Assembly (NCBI RefSeq): GCF_040567655.1
Contig: NZ_JBEXAC010000001.1
Location: 434,001 to 498,000, forward strand
From: Chitinophaga sp. H8
GTDB lineage: Bacteria; Bacteroidota; Bacteroidia; Chitinophagales; Chitinophagaceae
Direction of reading: 5' to 3'
Length of the DNA: 64,000 nt
Part shown: positions 18,331-27,833 of the stretch, one piece after another
Numbering within the stretch: position 1 is the stretch's first letter
How the letters are laid out: the number at the start of each line of letters is the position of its first letter
The notes under the pieces: generated by a model
Database searches by the model: none
Told to the model about the DNA's origin: nothing
Seen by the model: the letters and a program-made list of their open reading frames with translations, nothing else
Program-made: the position numbers and the translations under genes

Positions 18331-21300
18331 ATGAACTATAAAGCCACTATAATATCTACGCTCACATTTGCAATTGTACTGATGAGTACACTTGCCGGCA
18401 CGCTCTATGCGCAGGTGAGCCCTACTATTGTTAAAGGGAAGGTAGTAGATCAATATGAACGACCGCTGAACGGCGTTACTGTTAATACGCAAAACAAGAA
18501 AAACGGGACTTCCACAAATGTGGATGGTGAGTATACTTTATCTGTAGATGATGATAGCGAATACCTGATATTCTATACCGCCGGATATGCCGTACGGAAG
18601 CTCGCCAGGAACAGCAGTGAACTTACTACTGTAACATTGCAGCCGGATGCGCATCACCTGGACGAGGTAATACAGTTAGGATATAGTTCCCAAACAAGAA
18701 GGGAAATTTCCGGTGCAGTAGCTACCGTAACAGGTGAAACACTGGAAAGAGCACCGGTGGCCAATCTGACCCAGACACTGGCCGGCCGTTTGCCAGGGCT
18801 TACTACGATGGAAACATTTTCTGAATTGTCCAGGGCTAATACCAACTTATTTGTAAGAGGTTTGTCGGCGGCACGTCAGAACGGTCCACTGGTGATTATT
18901 GATGGCATTATCTGCGCTTACAATAGCAACCAGACGCTGGAGTATATCACGGCCAACGAAATTGAATCCATTACCTTATTGAAAGATGCTTCTACCCAGG
19001 CATTGTATGGTATACAGGGTGCCAATGGATTGCTGGTAATTACTACTAAGCGGGGTAAGAAAGGAGCATTGCGGGTAAATGTGCGCATGGACCAATCCTT
19101 TCAACAGGTAACTACCAAACCAACATTCTATAATTCCGCAGAATATGCTACCATGAGAAACCAGGCGGCATTAAATGATGGGAAGGATAAAATATTTACG
19201 GATGAACAGATGGCAGGTTATCGTTCCGGACAGGATAGAGCATTATATCCTAATAATAACTGGTATGATGAGTATATGAAGGATTTGGCTGCTATGCAGC
19301 GTGTAGGTGTAAACCTGACTGGTGGGAATGATAGGGTACAGTTCTTTTCCAATATCAATGTTATGCATCAGGGTGGGCAGTTTAAAACAGATCAAACGAG
19401 GTATAACCCCAATGCCAACAACGTATGGGTAAACTACCGTTCTAATCTGGATATGAACCTGAATAAGTACCTGAAAGGATTTGTGCGGTTAAGCGGAAAT
19501 ATCAAAAGAGAGCGCACGCCAGGATCAGGTAATGCTACTATTTATGGAAGTTTGTTTCAAATGCCGCCCACTACTTATGGGCCGGTTACACCCGCTGTTA
19601 TAGACCCGGCTACTAATAAGGTGATAGATCCCGGTGGACAAGTTATTACCACAGAAAGAGTAGGAGCACCTACCTATGGGATGTTGAACCGCTCTGGTTA
19701 TTACAGACATACCGTAACGAATATTACTTCGCAGGTTGGGCTGGAACTCGATATGGGTTTTCTCACCAAAGGATTAAGCTTAACCGGTACGTTTGCTTAC
19801 CAGACCAATTCAGTAGGCAGTCTGGGAACCACGCAGAATTATGAACGTTATCTGAGGACAGATGATGCCACGGAGCTTAAATTCTCAAAGAAAGGAACAG
19901 ACATCAATACCCCGCTGGGTTACTCAAAAACGCATTCTTATTATTATCATCTTACCTATAATGGGGTGCTGAACTATAAGAGGGAGTTCAATAAACATAG
20001 TGTAAGCGGATTAGCCTATATGTTTTTCCAGAATTTAACCAAAGCGGATTTGGGGGCACCATGGTCTTTACCCTATAATAGAGTGAGTTCAGGGGCTGAG
20101 GCCGCATATGGGTATGATAACCGTTATTTTGTAAAGTTGGATGTGGGTTATTCCGGGTCTGAGCAATATGCAAGAAGCAGCCGTTATATAGCAACACCGG
20201 CAATATCGGTAGCATGGGCCTTGTCGAACGAGAGTTTTATGAAAGAGGCAACCTGGTTAAGCCAGCTTAAGCTACGTGCATCATGGGGTAAAACAGCTAA
20301 CGATCAGAGTGGATTGAATCGTTTTGCTTACCTGGATAATGTAACAGTAAGTGGCGGTGGACCGTTGGGATACCTGCAATACATTATTACAGAAAACCAG
20401 GTGGGGAATCCGGATATACAGGCCGAAATCTCTACGAAACAAAACTTTGGGTTAGACCTTGGTTTGTTTAATGCACTCTCTGTTTCAGTGGATGTATTCA
20501 AAGAACGCATGGAGAATATGGTAGTGGGCGCACTCTCAAAAATACCTTTGTATCAGGGGGTGCCTTTAAATAATTACCCTAAGAAAAATGCCGGCATTTT
20601 TGAAAATAAAGGCTATGAGGTGGTGATCAATTATTCTAAAAGCATTAATCGCGACCTGGATATCTCCATTGGCGGAATGTACAGCTATGCGAAGAATACC
20701 ATTATCAATTGGAATGAAGCGCTTAGGGCAGAAGATTATGCATACCGGAAAAGAGAAGAAGGATATTCCTTTGGGCAGGAGTTTGGTTATCTGGTGGATT
20801 ATAGCAACGGGAATGGTTTTTTTAATTCCCAGGCTGAAATCACCAGCAGCCAGCTAACTTATGGCATTGGTACTCCCAGAGTGGGAGATCTTAAGTACCA
20901 GGATTTGAACGGAGATAAAATTATAGACGACAGAGATAAAGCTCCTATTGGTAATGGGATCATTCCGCGCCAGACATATGCTATAAATGGTGGGGTCCGC
21001 TATAAGGCTTTTGATCTCAACTTTATATTCCAGGGAGTGGGTGAGTATTCTTCCATCTATGGAGGGCAAGGTATCTGGGAAACCGATTATGATGGTGTAT
21101 TTGGTGCATTGCACGCTAATGCCTGGACACCGGAAAGGTATGCACAGGGAGCGCCCATATCCTATCCGGCACTTTCATTAAGCAAAACAGTGAATCATGA
21201 AGCCAATGACTTTTTCAGTTACAACCGGTCATATATCCGGCTTAAAAATCTGGAAATAGCTTATACACTTCCACTGTCTGTTGCTAAAAAGATTTCTGCT

Positions 21301-21444
21301 GATAAAATCAGGGTGTTGCTGAGTGGGCAGAATTTAATTACCTGGGACAAGATGAAATCCAAAGACTTTGGCCCGGAAGGAGGTGGATACAATGCATTCC
21401 CGGTGTACAGGGTGTATAATATAGGTGTAAGTGTAGGTTTTTAG
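18331..21444 (+). CDS. SusC-like TonB-dependent outer-membrane receptor 2
   Basis: A 1037-residue SusC/RagA transporter. A signal peptide ends near GTLYAQ, the CarboxypepD_reg-like domain spans about residues 33-110, the plug about 118-225, then the barrel ending in VGF. The usual VVVVGYG stretch is altered to VIQLGYSSQTRREISGAV, which is unusual for the family. No STN domain. The barrel shares long blocks with receptor 1 (for example DYSNGNGFFNSQ, then GTPRVGDLKYQDLNGD and AWTPERYA), so the pair looks like a tandem duplication that has since diverged. Its SusD gene starts 32 bases later. Confidence 0.93.
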   Translation: MNYKATIISTLTFAIVLMSTLAGTLYAQVSPTIVKGKVVDQYERPLNGVTVNTQNKKNGTSTNVDGEYTLSVDDDSEYLIFYTAGYAVRKLARNSSELTTVTLQPDAHHLDEVIQLGYSSQTRREISGAVATVTGETLERAPVANLTQTLAGRLPGLTTMETFSELSRANTNLFVRGLSAARQNGPLVIIDGIICAYNSNQTLEYITANEIESITLLKDASTQALYGIQGANGLLVITTKRGKKGALRVNVRMDQSFQQVTTKPTFYNSAEYATMRNQAALNDGKDKIFTDEQMAGYRSGQDRALYPNNNWYDEYMKDLAAMQRVGVNLTGGNDRVQFFSNINVMHQGGQFKTDQTRYNPNANNVWVNYRSNLDMNLNKYLKGFVRLSGNIKRERTPGSGNATIYGSLFQMPPTTYGPVTPAVIDPATNKVIDPGGQVITTERVGAPTYGMLNRSGYYRHTVTNITSQVGLELDMGFLTKGLSLTGTFAYQTNSVGSLGTTQNYERYLRTDDATELKFSKKGTDINTPLGYSKTHSYYYHLTYNGVLNYKREFNKHSVSGLAYMFFQNLTKADLGAPWSLPYNRVSSGAEAAYGYDNRYFVKLDVGYSGSEQYARSSRYIATPAISVAWALSNESFMKEATWLSQLKLRASWGKTANDQSGLNRFAYLDNVTVSGGGPLGYLQYIITENQVGNPDIQAEISTKQNFGLDLGLFNALSVSVDVFKERMENMVVGALSKIPLYQGVPLNNYPKKNAGIFENKGYEVVINYSKSINRDLDISIGGMYSYAKNTIINWNEALRAEDYAYRKREEGYSFGQEFGYLVDYSNGNGFFNSQAEITSSQLTYGIGTPRVGDLKYQDLNGDKIIDDRDKAPIGNGIIPRQTYAINGGVRYKAFDLNFIFQGVGEYSSIYGGQGIWETDYDGVFGALHANAWTPERYAQGAPISYPALSLSKTVNHEANDFFSYNRSYIRLKNLEIAYTLPLSVAKKISADKIRVLLSGQNLITWDKMKSKDFGPEGGGYNAFPVYRVYNIGVSVGF

Positions 21445-21476
21445 TCTTTGATTATTTACAAAAGAACATTACTGGT

Positions 21477-23240
21477 ATGAAAAAATATATTATCATATTA
21501 CTAATCGGTGCCGGAGTTGCTGTATCCTGCCAGAAACAACTGGATTTGCCCAGTGACGGCCGGATTTCCCTGAACGAGGTATTTAACAACTATGACCGGA
21601 CCAGGGGATATCTGAACTCCTGTTATGGCTATTGTCCTGCTCCTTATATGGACCGTTCTTCATTTACGGATGAGGCCCAGGATGCAGATGATATTAGCCC
21701 TGCATCACCATACAGTTTTTGGTATACCGGAGGCATTACTTCTCAGAGTTACTCCCAGTATTCAGCGGATGGTAGTCCATGGGGTAACTTATATACCGGT
21801 ATCCGCAAGTGTAATGTGTTTCTGGAGAATATAGGTGCTTCAAAAACAATTGCGACTGAAGAAGAGAAAGCATCATGGAAAGCACAGGCCCATACACTTC
21901 GTGCACTCTATTATCTGCAATTGATTAAGCGGTATGGAGGAGTACCTGTTTTTGATAAGTCACTACCGGTAAACCACGATTTCTCAAAAGATGTGAAAGC
22001 AACATTTAATGAGGTGGTTACTTTTATATTGAATGATTGTGACTCGGCATTGAAGGTGCCAGCAAGCAGGCCCGGATTCCCATGGCAGATTTATGATAAT
22101 CAGTATGGGATTATGTCCCGTGCTGTAGCTTATGCTATAAAATCAGAGGCTGTTCTTTATGCAGCCAGCCCGTTATGGACTGATGGTACCTATACCTGGG
22201 ATAAAGCCAAGGAAATAACCAGTGAGGCATTATCTCAATGTTTGGCCAATGACTACAAGTTGTTTGATGAACAACCAGATGCCGGCACGGCTCAGAATGC
22301 TTATGCACTGTATCATTTTACATCATCGAATGATCAACGCACCAGGGACAAGGAAACGATCCTTAACATCGGAGCGCAGATGCAGGTATGGCGATATGCA
22401 GGTTTGCCCACTAATCAGGGGATGGAGAAGGCCGGGCCTAATCCTACGCAGGATCTGGTAGACCGGTATGAAATGGCAAATGGAGAAGCACCGATTTTAG
22501 GATATTCAGATGCAAGCCGGCTGGTGCCGATATTAAATCCTGCTTCAGGCTATGATCCACAAAAGCCCTATGAAGGAAGAGACCCCCGCTTTTATGCTTC
22601 TATTTATTATAATGGGGCAGTCAGAAATCTGGATCAGCCTAATGGAAAAAAGGTGGAGAGTTTTGTGAATGGGGAAGATGGCATATCTGCGAGTAATCGC
22701 AAATTTACCAGAACAGGATACTATCTGCGGAAATATAATAATTACAAGTCCGGGCCGAATGGAAATGCAGACGGTAGTATCAGATTATTCCGATTGGCAG
22801 AATTGTACCTGAATTTTGCGGAAGCAGCTTACCAAGCTGTAGGACCTGATGCTGCGATCAATGCTGGTAATATGTCCCTGAGTGCCAGGGAAGCGGTAAG
22901 TGCGGTACGTGCAAGAGCTGGTATGCCAGCATTTCCTACCGGCATGTCCAAAGTGGATTTTGAGAAAAAGTACCGAAATGAGCGCTGTATTGAGCTGGCC
23001 TTTGAAGAACACCGTTTCTTTGACGTGCGTCGCTGGAAGATCCTGTCTCAAACCGATAAGTTTGTTACCGGGATGAGGATCACCAAGAATGGTGCAATTT
23101 TGACTTATACCCGTTTTAAATTTGCCGACAGAGCATCTTCTTCTGATAAGTTCTTAATGTATCCGATAGATCAGAGTGAAGTAAATAAAATGATAGATCT
23201 TTCAGGTAAAGACTGGCAAAACCCAGGATGGATAGATTAG
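21477..23240 (+). CDS. SusD-like glycan-binding lipoprotein 2 (RagB/SusD)
   Basis: A 587-residue lipoprotein with a lipobox at AVSCQK, then DLPSDGRISLNEVFNNYDRT, closely parallel to SusD 1. Other SusD landmarks are WKAQAHTLRALYYLQLIKRYG, TQDLVDRYEM, GRDPRFYASIYYNGA, and AVRARAGMPAFP followed by RNERCIELAFEEHRFFDVRRW. It partners the receptor at 18331-21444. It is the last gene before a hairpin terminator and so closes the operon begun at 13191. SusD 1 and 2 share their opening DGxISLNxVF block with the partial SusD at 62779. Confidence 0.95.
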   Translation: MKKYIIILLIGAGVAVSCQKQLDLPSDGRISLNEVFNNYDRTRGYLNSCYGYCPAPYMDRSSFTDEAQDADDISPASPYSFWYTGGITSQSYSQYSADGSPWGNLYTGIRKCNVFLENIGASKTIATEEEKASWKAQAHTLRALYYLQLIKRYGGVPVFDKSLPVNHDFSKDVKATFNEVVTFILNDCDSALKVPASRPGFPWQIYDNQYGIMSRAVAYAIKSEAVLYAASPLWTDGTYTWDKAKEITSEALSQCLANDYKLFDEQPDAGTAQNAYALYHFTSSNDQRTRDKETILNIGAQMQVWRYAGLPTNQGMEKAGPNPTQDLVDRYEMANGEAPILGYSDASRLVPILNPASGYDPQKPYEGRDPRFYASIYYNGAVRNLDQPNGKKVESFVNGEDGISASNRKFTRTGYYLRKYNNYKSGPNGNADGSIRLFRLAELYLNFAEAAYQAVGPDAAINAGNMSLSAREAVSAVRARAGMPAFPTGMSKVDFEKKYRNERCIELAFEEHRFFDVRRWKILSQTDKFVTGMRITKNGAILTYTRFKFADRASSSDKFLMYPIDQSEVNKMIDLSGKDWQNPGWID

Positions 23241-23266
23241 CGGTAGCGTTCAAATTATAAATTATA

Positions 23267-23302
23267 GAGGCGTAGCAGTATCCCACTGCGACGCCTCTTT
23301 TA
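23267..23302 (+). terminator. Rho-independent terminator after susCD-susCD operon
   Basis: GC-rich 13-base arms at 23267-23279 and 23285-23297 with one mismatch and a 5-base loop, followed by TTTTAT. It lies 26 bases after the second susD stop. Confidence 0.85.
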
Positions 23303-23412
23303 TATATTGTAACCCTAAGAAAGCGCATATAACTATACCCCTAAAACCAATTTATTTTAGTACTTTAGGTAGGAATTGTACGTTTCTGCCACTTTATTAA
23401 ATAATTACTACC

Positions 23413-24330
23413 ATGAATATTTCCCGAAGGAGTTTTCTGATGAAAGGTACCCTGGCATTGGCCGGTACAACCCTGTTTTCAAGACAACTTTCCGCAATAG
23501 CTAAAAAGAAAGAAGTTTTAGGTATCCAATTATATTCTATCAGGGATGATATGAAAACGGACCCGCTGGGCACCTTAAGGCAGCTGGCAGATATGGGATA
23601 TAAAAATGTGGAGCATGCTGGTTATGGTAACAGAAAGTTCTACGGATATGCAGCGAAGGATTTTAAACGGGTACTTGGTGATCTTGGACTGTCTATGCCG
23701 AGTGGGCATACGGTGATGGGCAAACAACATTGGGATGCGGGAAAGAAAGATTTTACGGATGAATGGAAATATACCGTAGAAGATGCTGCTGTGATGGGGC
23801 AGCGGTTTGTTATCAGTCCATGGTTGGATGAAAGCATGCGTACCAACTACGACGATTTTAAAAATTACATGGATGTATTTAATAAAAGTGGTGAACTATG
23901 CAAAAAATCCGGGATGAAGTTTGGTTACCATAATCATGATTTCGAGTTTAGCCAGGAGCTTAATGGGAAAAAGATATTTGACCTTATCCTGGAGAGCACA
24001 GATCCGGCACTGGTAGCCCAACAGCTGGATATAGGCAATATGTATCATGCTGGAGGTATTGCACTTGATATCATTAAAAAATATCCTGGCCGGTTTGAGC
24101 TGATGCATGTAAAGGATGAAATTAAAGCAGCCGACAAAGGAGAGATGGGAGGAGGTTATGAAAGTACCGTGCTGGGGAAGGGAATCATTCCTGTAAAGGA
24201 AGTAATAGATCTCGGGAAAAAATCTGGAGGAACCAGGCATTTTATAATAGAACAGGAATCCTACCAGGGGTTATCACCGCTGGAAAGCGTAAAACAAGAC
24301 CTGGATGTGATGAAAAAATGGGGATACTGA
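23413..24330 (+). CDS. Tat-exported sugar isomerase/epimerase-like TIM-barrel protein
   Basis: A 305-residue protein of the xylose-isomerase-like TIM-barrel (AP endonuclease 2 / sugar phosphate isomerase-epimerase) family. A twin-arginine signal is clear (NISRRSFLMKG), so it acts in the periplasm. Metal-site regions typical of the family are visible: KNVEHAGY near residue 67, FGYHNHDFEF, QQLDIGNMYHAGG, MHVKDE and IIEQESY. Exported members often work with Gfo/Idh/MocA oxidoreductases on oxidised sugars or glycosides, and two Tat-tagged oxidoreductases occur earlier in this window. It stands alone between two terminators. The exact reaction cannot be read from sequence. Confidence 0.87.
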   Translation: MNISRRSFLMKGTLALAGTTLFSRQLSAIAKKKEVLGIQLYSIRDDMKTDPLGTLRQLADMGYKNVEHAGYGNRKFYGYAAKDFKRVLGDLGLSMPSGHTVMGKQHWDAGKKDFTDEWKYTVEDAAVMGQRFVISPWLDESMRTNYDDFKNYMDVFNKSGELCKKSGMKFGYHNHDFEFSQELNGKKIFDLILESTDPALVAQQLDIGNMYHAGGIALDIIKKYPGRFELMHVKDEIKAADKGEMGGGYESTVLGKGIIPVKEVIDLGKKSGGTRHFIIEQESYQGLSPLESVKQDLDVMKKWGY

Positions 24331-24384
24331 TTTTACTGCCCTGGGATTAATATAAACAGCTATTGAAGTTTGAGAGATAAAACT

Positions 24385-24414
24385 AAAAGCATCGATTCTT
24401 GTCGATGCTTTTTT
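24385..24414 (+). terminator. Rho-independent terminator after the TIM-barrel gene
   Basis: Perfect 11-base arms (24385-24395 and 24402-24412) with a 6-base loop and a run of six T residues at the 3' side. It lies 54 bases after the stop codon. Confidence 0.85.
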
Positions 24415-24539
24415 GATTCGATAGTAACTTTACCATATCAGGTTGGAGAAAGTTTTTAAACAGGGGAGCGTTTTTGGTGAAAGTTAATGTTGAATTTGAA
24501 AGTAAAGGAGATGTACGTAAATACGGCTTACATATATTG

Positions 24540-24559
24540 AATTGCATTAAATTGCAATT
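24540..24559. promoter_or_regulatory. Inverted repeat AATTGCA-N6-TGCAATT, possible operator
   Basis: A perfect 7-base inverted repeat with a 6-base spacer, 37 bases before the start of the secreted protein gene at 24596. It is AT-rich, so chance is possible, but its size and place suit a dimeric repressor or activator site. No regulator gene is nearby. Confidence 0.3.
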
Positions 24560-24595
24560 GTTTTAAATGCATGAGATGTTAAATTCCGGATACCA

Positions 24596-25492
24596 ATGCG
24601 CTTAGCTATTGTATTACTGTTGTTCCTTTTTACATGCGATGCAGTAGGGCAAACGCACTACACAGGGTTTATTGATAAATATCCTATTGAGTTGCAATTA
24701 ATTCCCTACGAGTGGAGTAGTATCTATCTGTATAAAAAGAATAATACGCCAATATTGCTGGATTATAAATTAAAAGACAGCGTTTTGATACTTTCTGAGG
24801 CAAACAAAACAGGGACAAGGGTGGCAAGTATTATATTCGATCCTTTTGATGAAAACAGTAAAACACTAACAGGTATCTGGAAAGATTTGATCTCAGGTAA
24901 AACACTGCCCGTTCAGGTAAGCAGGGACTATGATATGACAGGGGGAAAGGATACCGCATGGACCAATAAAGATGTTATTCAGGCAATTTCATTAAAAGGG
25001 CGATACTTTAAAACCGTACTGTCTAAAGATAGTGGAGAGTATTATGCTGCAGTGAGAGGGGTTAAAATTCTGGACAAAAAAACCGGGATCCTGCTGCAAC
25101 AAATACCAGTTGATTGCCAACAGCGAGGGATCTATAGTATAGCTGTTGATGATTACAATTTTGATGGGTATGAGGACTTTTCAATTTTTGAGGAAGCTTA
25201 TGCGGGCGCCAATGAATCCAGTTTATACTTTTTGTATAATCCCACGAAAAAGAAATATTTCAAAAGTAACATCTATGGGATATCCCTGGTCTTTGACCCT
25301 GTATCAAAAACTATTACGGAATCAAATGCATGCTGTGGAGGAAGAGAACGGTCTGTGACCACTTATCGACTTGTAAAAAACGAAATGGTTGAAGTTGCAT
25401 CACATCATTATGTGTGGGATGAGAAAGAACAGGATTATGTTGAAAAAAAGAAGCCGGTACGTAAAAAAAATCCCATTAACCTCATTCATTAA
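24596..25492 (+). CDS. Secreted protein of unknown function with an FG-GAP-like loop
   Basis: A 298-residue protein with a signal peptide ending near DAVGQ. I do not recognise a defined family with certainty. Residues about 180-200 contain VDDYNFDGYEDFSIFEE, a calcium-type FG-GAP-like loop, as seen in the XAC2610-type group of secreted proteins. A CCGG motif follows at ACCGGRER. The C-terminus is highly basic (EKKKPVRKKN). It lies in a gap between two PUL blocks and is not obviously part of either. Confidence 0.65.
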   Translation: MRLAIVLLLFLFTCDAVGQTHYTGFIDKYPIELQLIPYEWSSIYLYKKNNTPILLDYKLKDSVLILSEANKTGTRVASIIFDPFDENSKTLTGIWKDLISGKTLPVQVSRDYDMTGGKDTAWTNKDVIQAISLKGRYFKTVLSKDSGEYYAAVRGVKILDKKTGILLQQIPVDCQQRGIYSIAVDDYNFDGYEDFSIFEEAYAGANESSLYFLYNPTKKKYFKSNIYGISLVFDPVSKTITESNACCGGRERSVTTYRLVKNEMVEVASHHYVWDEKEQDYVEKKKPVRKKNPINLIH

Positions 25493-25521
25493 ACCGTTCC
25501 TTATAAAAGACGCCTTCTGGT

Positions 25522-25751
25522 ATGATCATAAAGAAGAATTATTTTATTGCTGCCTGTGTGATGGTTGTTACATTTTTTGGTTTGCCACCAATTATTGCAG
25601 CTTCAGGGATATAGAATGTATACTGGATTACTGCCGTAAGCTGCAGTATGATGCCTCCTTTAAGGATTTACCCGGTAGTATTCAAAAGGCAGTGGATGGT
25701 TTGTTGGAGCGACTGAGAAAAGAACAGGGATTGATTCTGCATAATGGATAA
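25522..25751 (+). pseudogene. Possible frameshifted small secreted protein
   Basis: ATG 25522 opens a 30-codon frame encoding a clean signal-peptide-like sequence (IIKKNYFIAACVMVVTFFGL, then AASG) that stops at TAG 25612-25614. Another frame carries on without a stop from just before that point to TAA 25749-25751 and encodes a hydrophilic, helix-prone segment (FRDIECILDYCRKL and ending LRKEQGLILHNG). Joined at about 25600-25610 the two would make a normal exported protein of roughly 75 residues. I infer a frameshift, either a decayed gene or a sequencing error. The second frame extends backwards into the previous gene as a 120-residue open frame, but its first half looks like noise. Confidence 0.35.
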
Positions 25752-25977
25752 ATGGGGGTATGCTATTTTAGGGGGATTATCAGGTATGATTTGCGGGTTG
25801 GGTTTCTTAAAAATGTTATAATTTTTTGGTTAAGTTTGTTCACTTATTTTAATTTTTGACGCAGAGTATTAGACTCTTGCAGTTATACTTAACAACAACC
25901 GAATCTTGTCAAATTTTAGAAATTATTAATATCAATGGATGCGCAATACATCCTCATACCTGTTATTACACGTTTAA

Positions 25978-26574
25978 ATGGCCAGCATGCGTATTGAAGA
26001 AACACCTTCTGAGGCGGAACTGCTTTTGACTTTTAGAGAGGGTACTACTTCATCACTAGTATACTTATATAATAAGTATTATAATTCGGTAGTATTTTTT
26101 TCCCACAGTCTTATAAAGGACCGGCAGCAGGCAGAGGACATTGCTCTCGAGTCTTTTGTTAAGTTATGGCAAAAAAGGGAAGAGATAGCAAGCATGGGTA
26201 AATTAAGAGGATATCTGTTTACCCTTGCCAGAAACGCCTGTCTGGATTATCTGAAACATGGCAATGTGAAAGCCAGGGCACAGGAGACCCTTTTACAGGA
26301 AGCACAGCTATCAGAAGGCGAAATTGAAGCTAACCTGGTAGCCTCAGATCTTATGCGGCTTATATATGCAGAGATCAAATCCTTACCTGATGCCTACAGG
26401 GAAGTATTGGAATTACTCTATCTGAATGATCTTACCTCTGCCGAAGCAGCTGATAAACTGGGGATAAGTATGGAAAATCTACGGCAACGCAAAGGGCGGG
26501 CTATTAAGCACCTGCGTGTTGAATTGGTGAAAAAGGGAATCAGCCACCTTACTATCACACTGTTCTTTTTATAA
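25978..26574 (+). CDS. ECF-type RNA polymerase sigma factor 1
   Basis: A 198-residue sigma-70 family ECF factor of the Bacteroidota FecI-like type. The sigma-2 region is about residues 27-95 (DRQQAEDIALESFVKLW and RGYLFTLARNACLDYLK); sigma-4 is about 130-185 (LPDAYREVLELLYL, then TSAEAADKLGISMENLRQRK). The protein ends with a hydrophobic tail, LTITLFFL. It is followed 53 bases later by a FecR anti-sigma gene and then by an STN-type SusC, the standard trans-envelope signalling arrangement. A second possible start is ATG 25987. Confidence 0.93.
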   Translation: MASMRIEETPSEAELLLTFREGTTSSLVYLYNKYYNSVVFFSHSLIKDRQQAEDIALESFVKLWQKREEIASMGKLRGYLFTLARNACLDYLKHGNVKARAQETLLQEAQLSEGEIEANLVASDLMRLIYAEIKSLPDAYREVLELLYLNDLTSAEAADKLGISMENLRQRKGRAIKHLRVELVKKGISHLTITLFFL

Positions 26575-26627
26575 AATAGGTTGTCACGCTCTTATTAACT
26601 CACTCGTTTTACTATTATAATCCATTC

Positions 26628-27833
26628 ATGAGCAAAGAGGAGTATACTATAATAGATATTGAGCAATTTGATCAGATTGTACTACTGCTGCAGAAGCAGT
26701 TGAGAGGAGAGGTATTGACGACAGCAGAAGGCGACAAGCTGGAAAGCTGGAAAAAAAGCAGGCCGGAAAACCTGGAATTATATAATCAGGTTAATGATCC
26801 TGCGGGGCTGAAGGACCTGCTTCATCAGTGGCATTCTATTGAACTAACGAAAGAAAGCAACAAAAAACGTCTTATTAGTCAGGTTGCCGGCGCACCTGTT
26901 GTTAATAAGGTGCATTTTATGCGAAGGTGGGGATGGGCTGCCGCAGTGGTACTTTTTATCTTGGGAGCTGGTGTTTTTGCCTTCCTGGAAAAGAGCAATA
27001 AAGTAAAGGATAACCTGGTACTGCTGCAGGATGTAGCACCCGGAGGCAATAAGGCCACTCTTCTGCTGGCCAATGGATCCAGTGTGGTGCTGGATAGTAC
27101 CGGAAACAGGGTAATTCAGCAAGGTAATACCGCTATTCAACAATCTAATGGACAACTACAGTACCAGGCGGGAGGAAATGCGGCAGATGCTGGTTATAAT
27201 ACCTTGAGCACCCCAAGGGGTGCACAGTACAGAGTGACCTTGTCTGATGGTACTAAAGTTTGGCTTAATTCTGCCTCCTCGCTCAAATATCCTGCTGTAT
27301 TTACCGGAAAAGAAAGAATTGTAGAGCTGCACGGACAGGGATATTTCGAGGTTGCCAAGCATGCCGGGCTGCCGTTTAAGGTAAAGGTCAACAATATGGA
27401 AGTGAATGTACTGGGTACTCATTTTGATATAATGGCTTATTCCGATGAGAAAATGATAAGTACTACCTTGTTGGAAGGTGCAGTACAGATACTTAGCGGA
27501 GGAGAAACACAACTGCTGAAGCCTGGGCAGCAGGCAGTATTAAACAAGGAAAGCCAGCTATTATCAGTACATGAGGTGGCTGTTAATAAAGTGGTGGCAT
27601 GGAAAGAGGGGCTTTTTGTTTTTAACAATATGGATTTGCCTACTATTCTCAGAGAAATTTCCAGATGGTATGATGTAGAAATTGTTTATGAAGTGGTACC
27701 CAACGGGAAGCTGTATGGAGGAGGTATCAGCAGACAACTGCAATTATCTGAAATATTACATTTTCTGGAAGCTAATGGGATTAACCGTTTTAAAATAGCT
27801 GGTAGAAAGGTAATTGTTTTGCCAGTACAATAA
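26628..27833 (+). CDS. FecR-type anti-sigma factor 1
   Basis: A 401-residue inner-membrane anti-sigma regulator. The N-terminal cytoplasmic part (residues 1-95) should hold the sigma factor; one membrane helix spans about 98-120 (WGWAAAVVLFILGAGVFAFL); the periplasmic FecR domain follows (VTLSDGTKVWLNSASSLKYP, GQGYFEVAKHAGLPF, VNVLGTHFDI); a C-terminal DUF4974-type domain (about 320-401) should receive the SusC signal. The gene lies between the sigma factor at 25978 and the receptor at 28014, its presumed partners. Confidence 0.93.
   Translation: MSKEEYTIIDIEQFDQIVLLLQKQLRGEVLTTAEGDKLESWKKSRPENLELYNQVNDPAGLKDLLHQWHSIELTKESNKKRLISQVAGAPVVNKVHFMRRWGWAAAVVLFILGAGVFAFLEKSNKVKDNLVLLQDVAPGGNKATLLLANGSSVVLDSTGNRVIQQGNTAIQQSNGQLQYQAGGNAADAGYNTLSTPRGAQYRVTLSDGTKVWLNSASSLKYPAVFTGKERIVELHGQGYFEVAKHAGLPFKVKVNNMEVNVLGTHFDIMAYSDEKMISTTLLEGAVQILSGGETQLLKPGQQAVLNKESQLLSVHEVAVNKVVAWKEGLFVFNNMDLPTILREISRWYDVEIVYEVVPNGKLYGGGISRQLQLSEILHFLEANGINRFKIAGRKVIVLPVQ

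Noticed and set aside
24540..24559. Riboswitch or small RNA upstream of the gene at 24596
   Set aside because: Only a short AT-rich inverted repeat is present, with no larger conserved fold; kept only as a weak operator candidate.
25389..25751. A 120-codon + strand frame starting inside the secreted protein gene
   Set aside because: Its first half overlaps the real gene in another frame and looks like noise. Only the last 45 or so codons are plausible, and they are covered by the frameshifted-gene entry.
25831..25838. TAAGTTTG as a -7 promoter element for sigma factor 1
   Set aside because: It fits TAnnTTTG, but no TTG/TTTG lies at the right spacing upstream and it is about 140 bases from the start codon.
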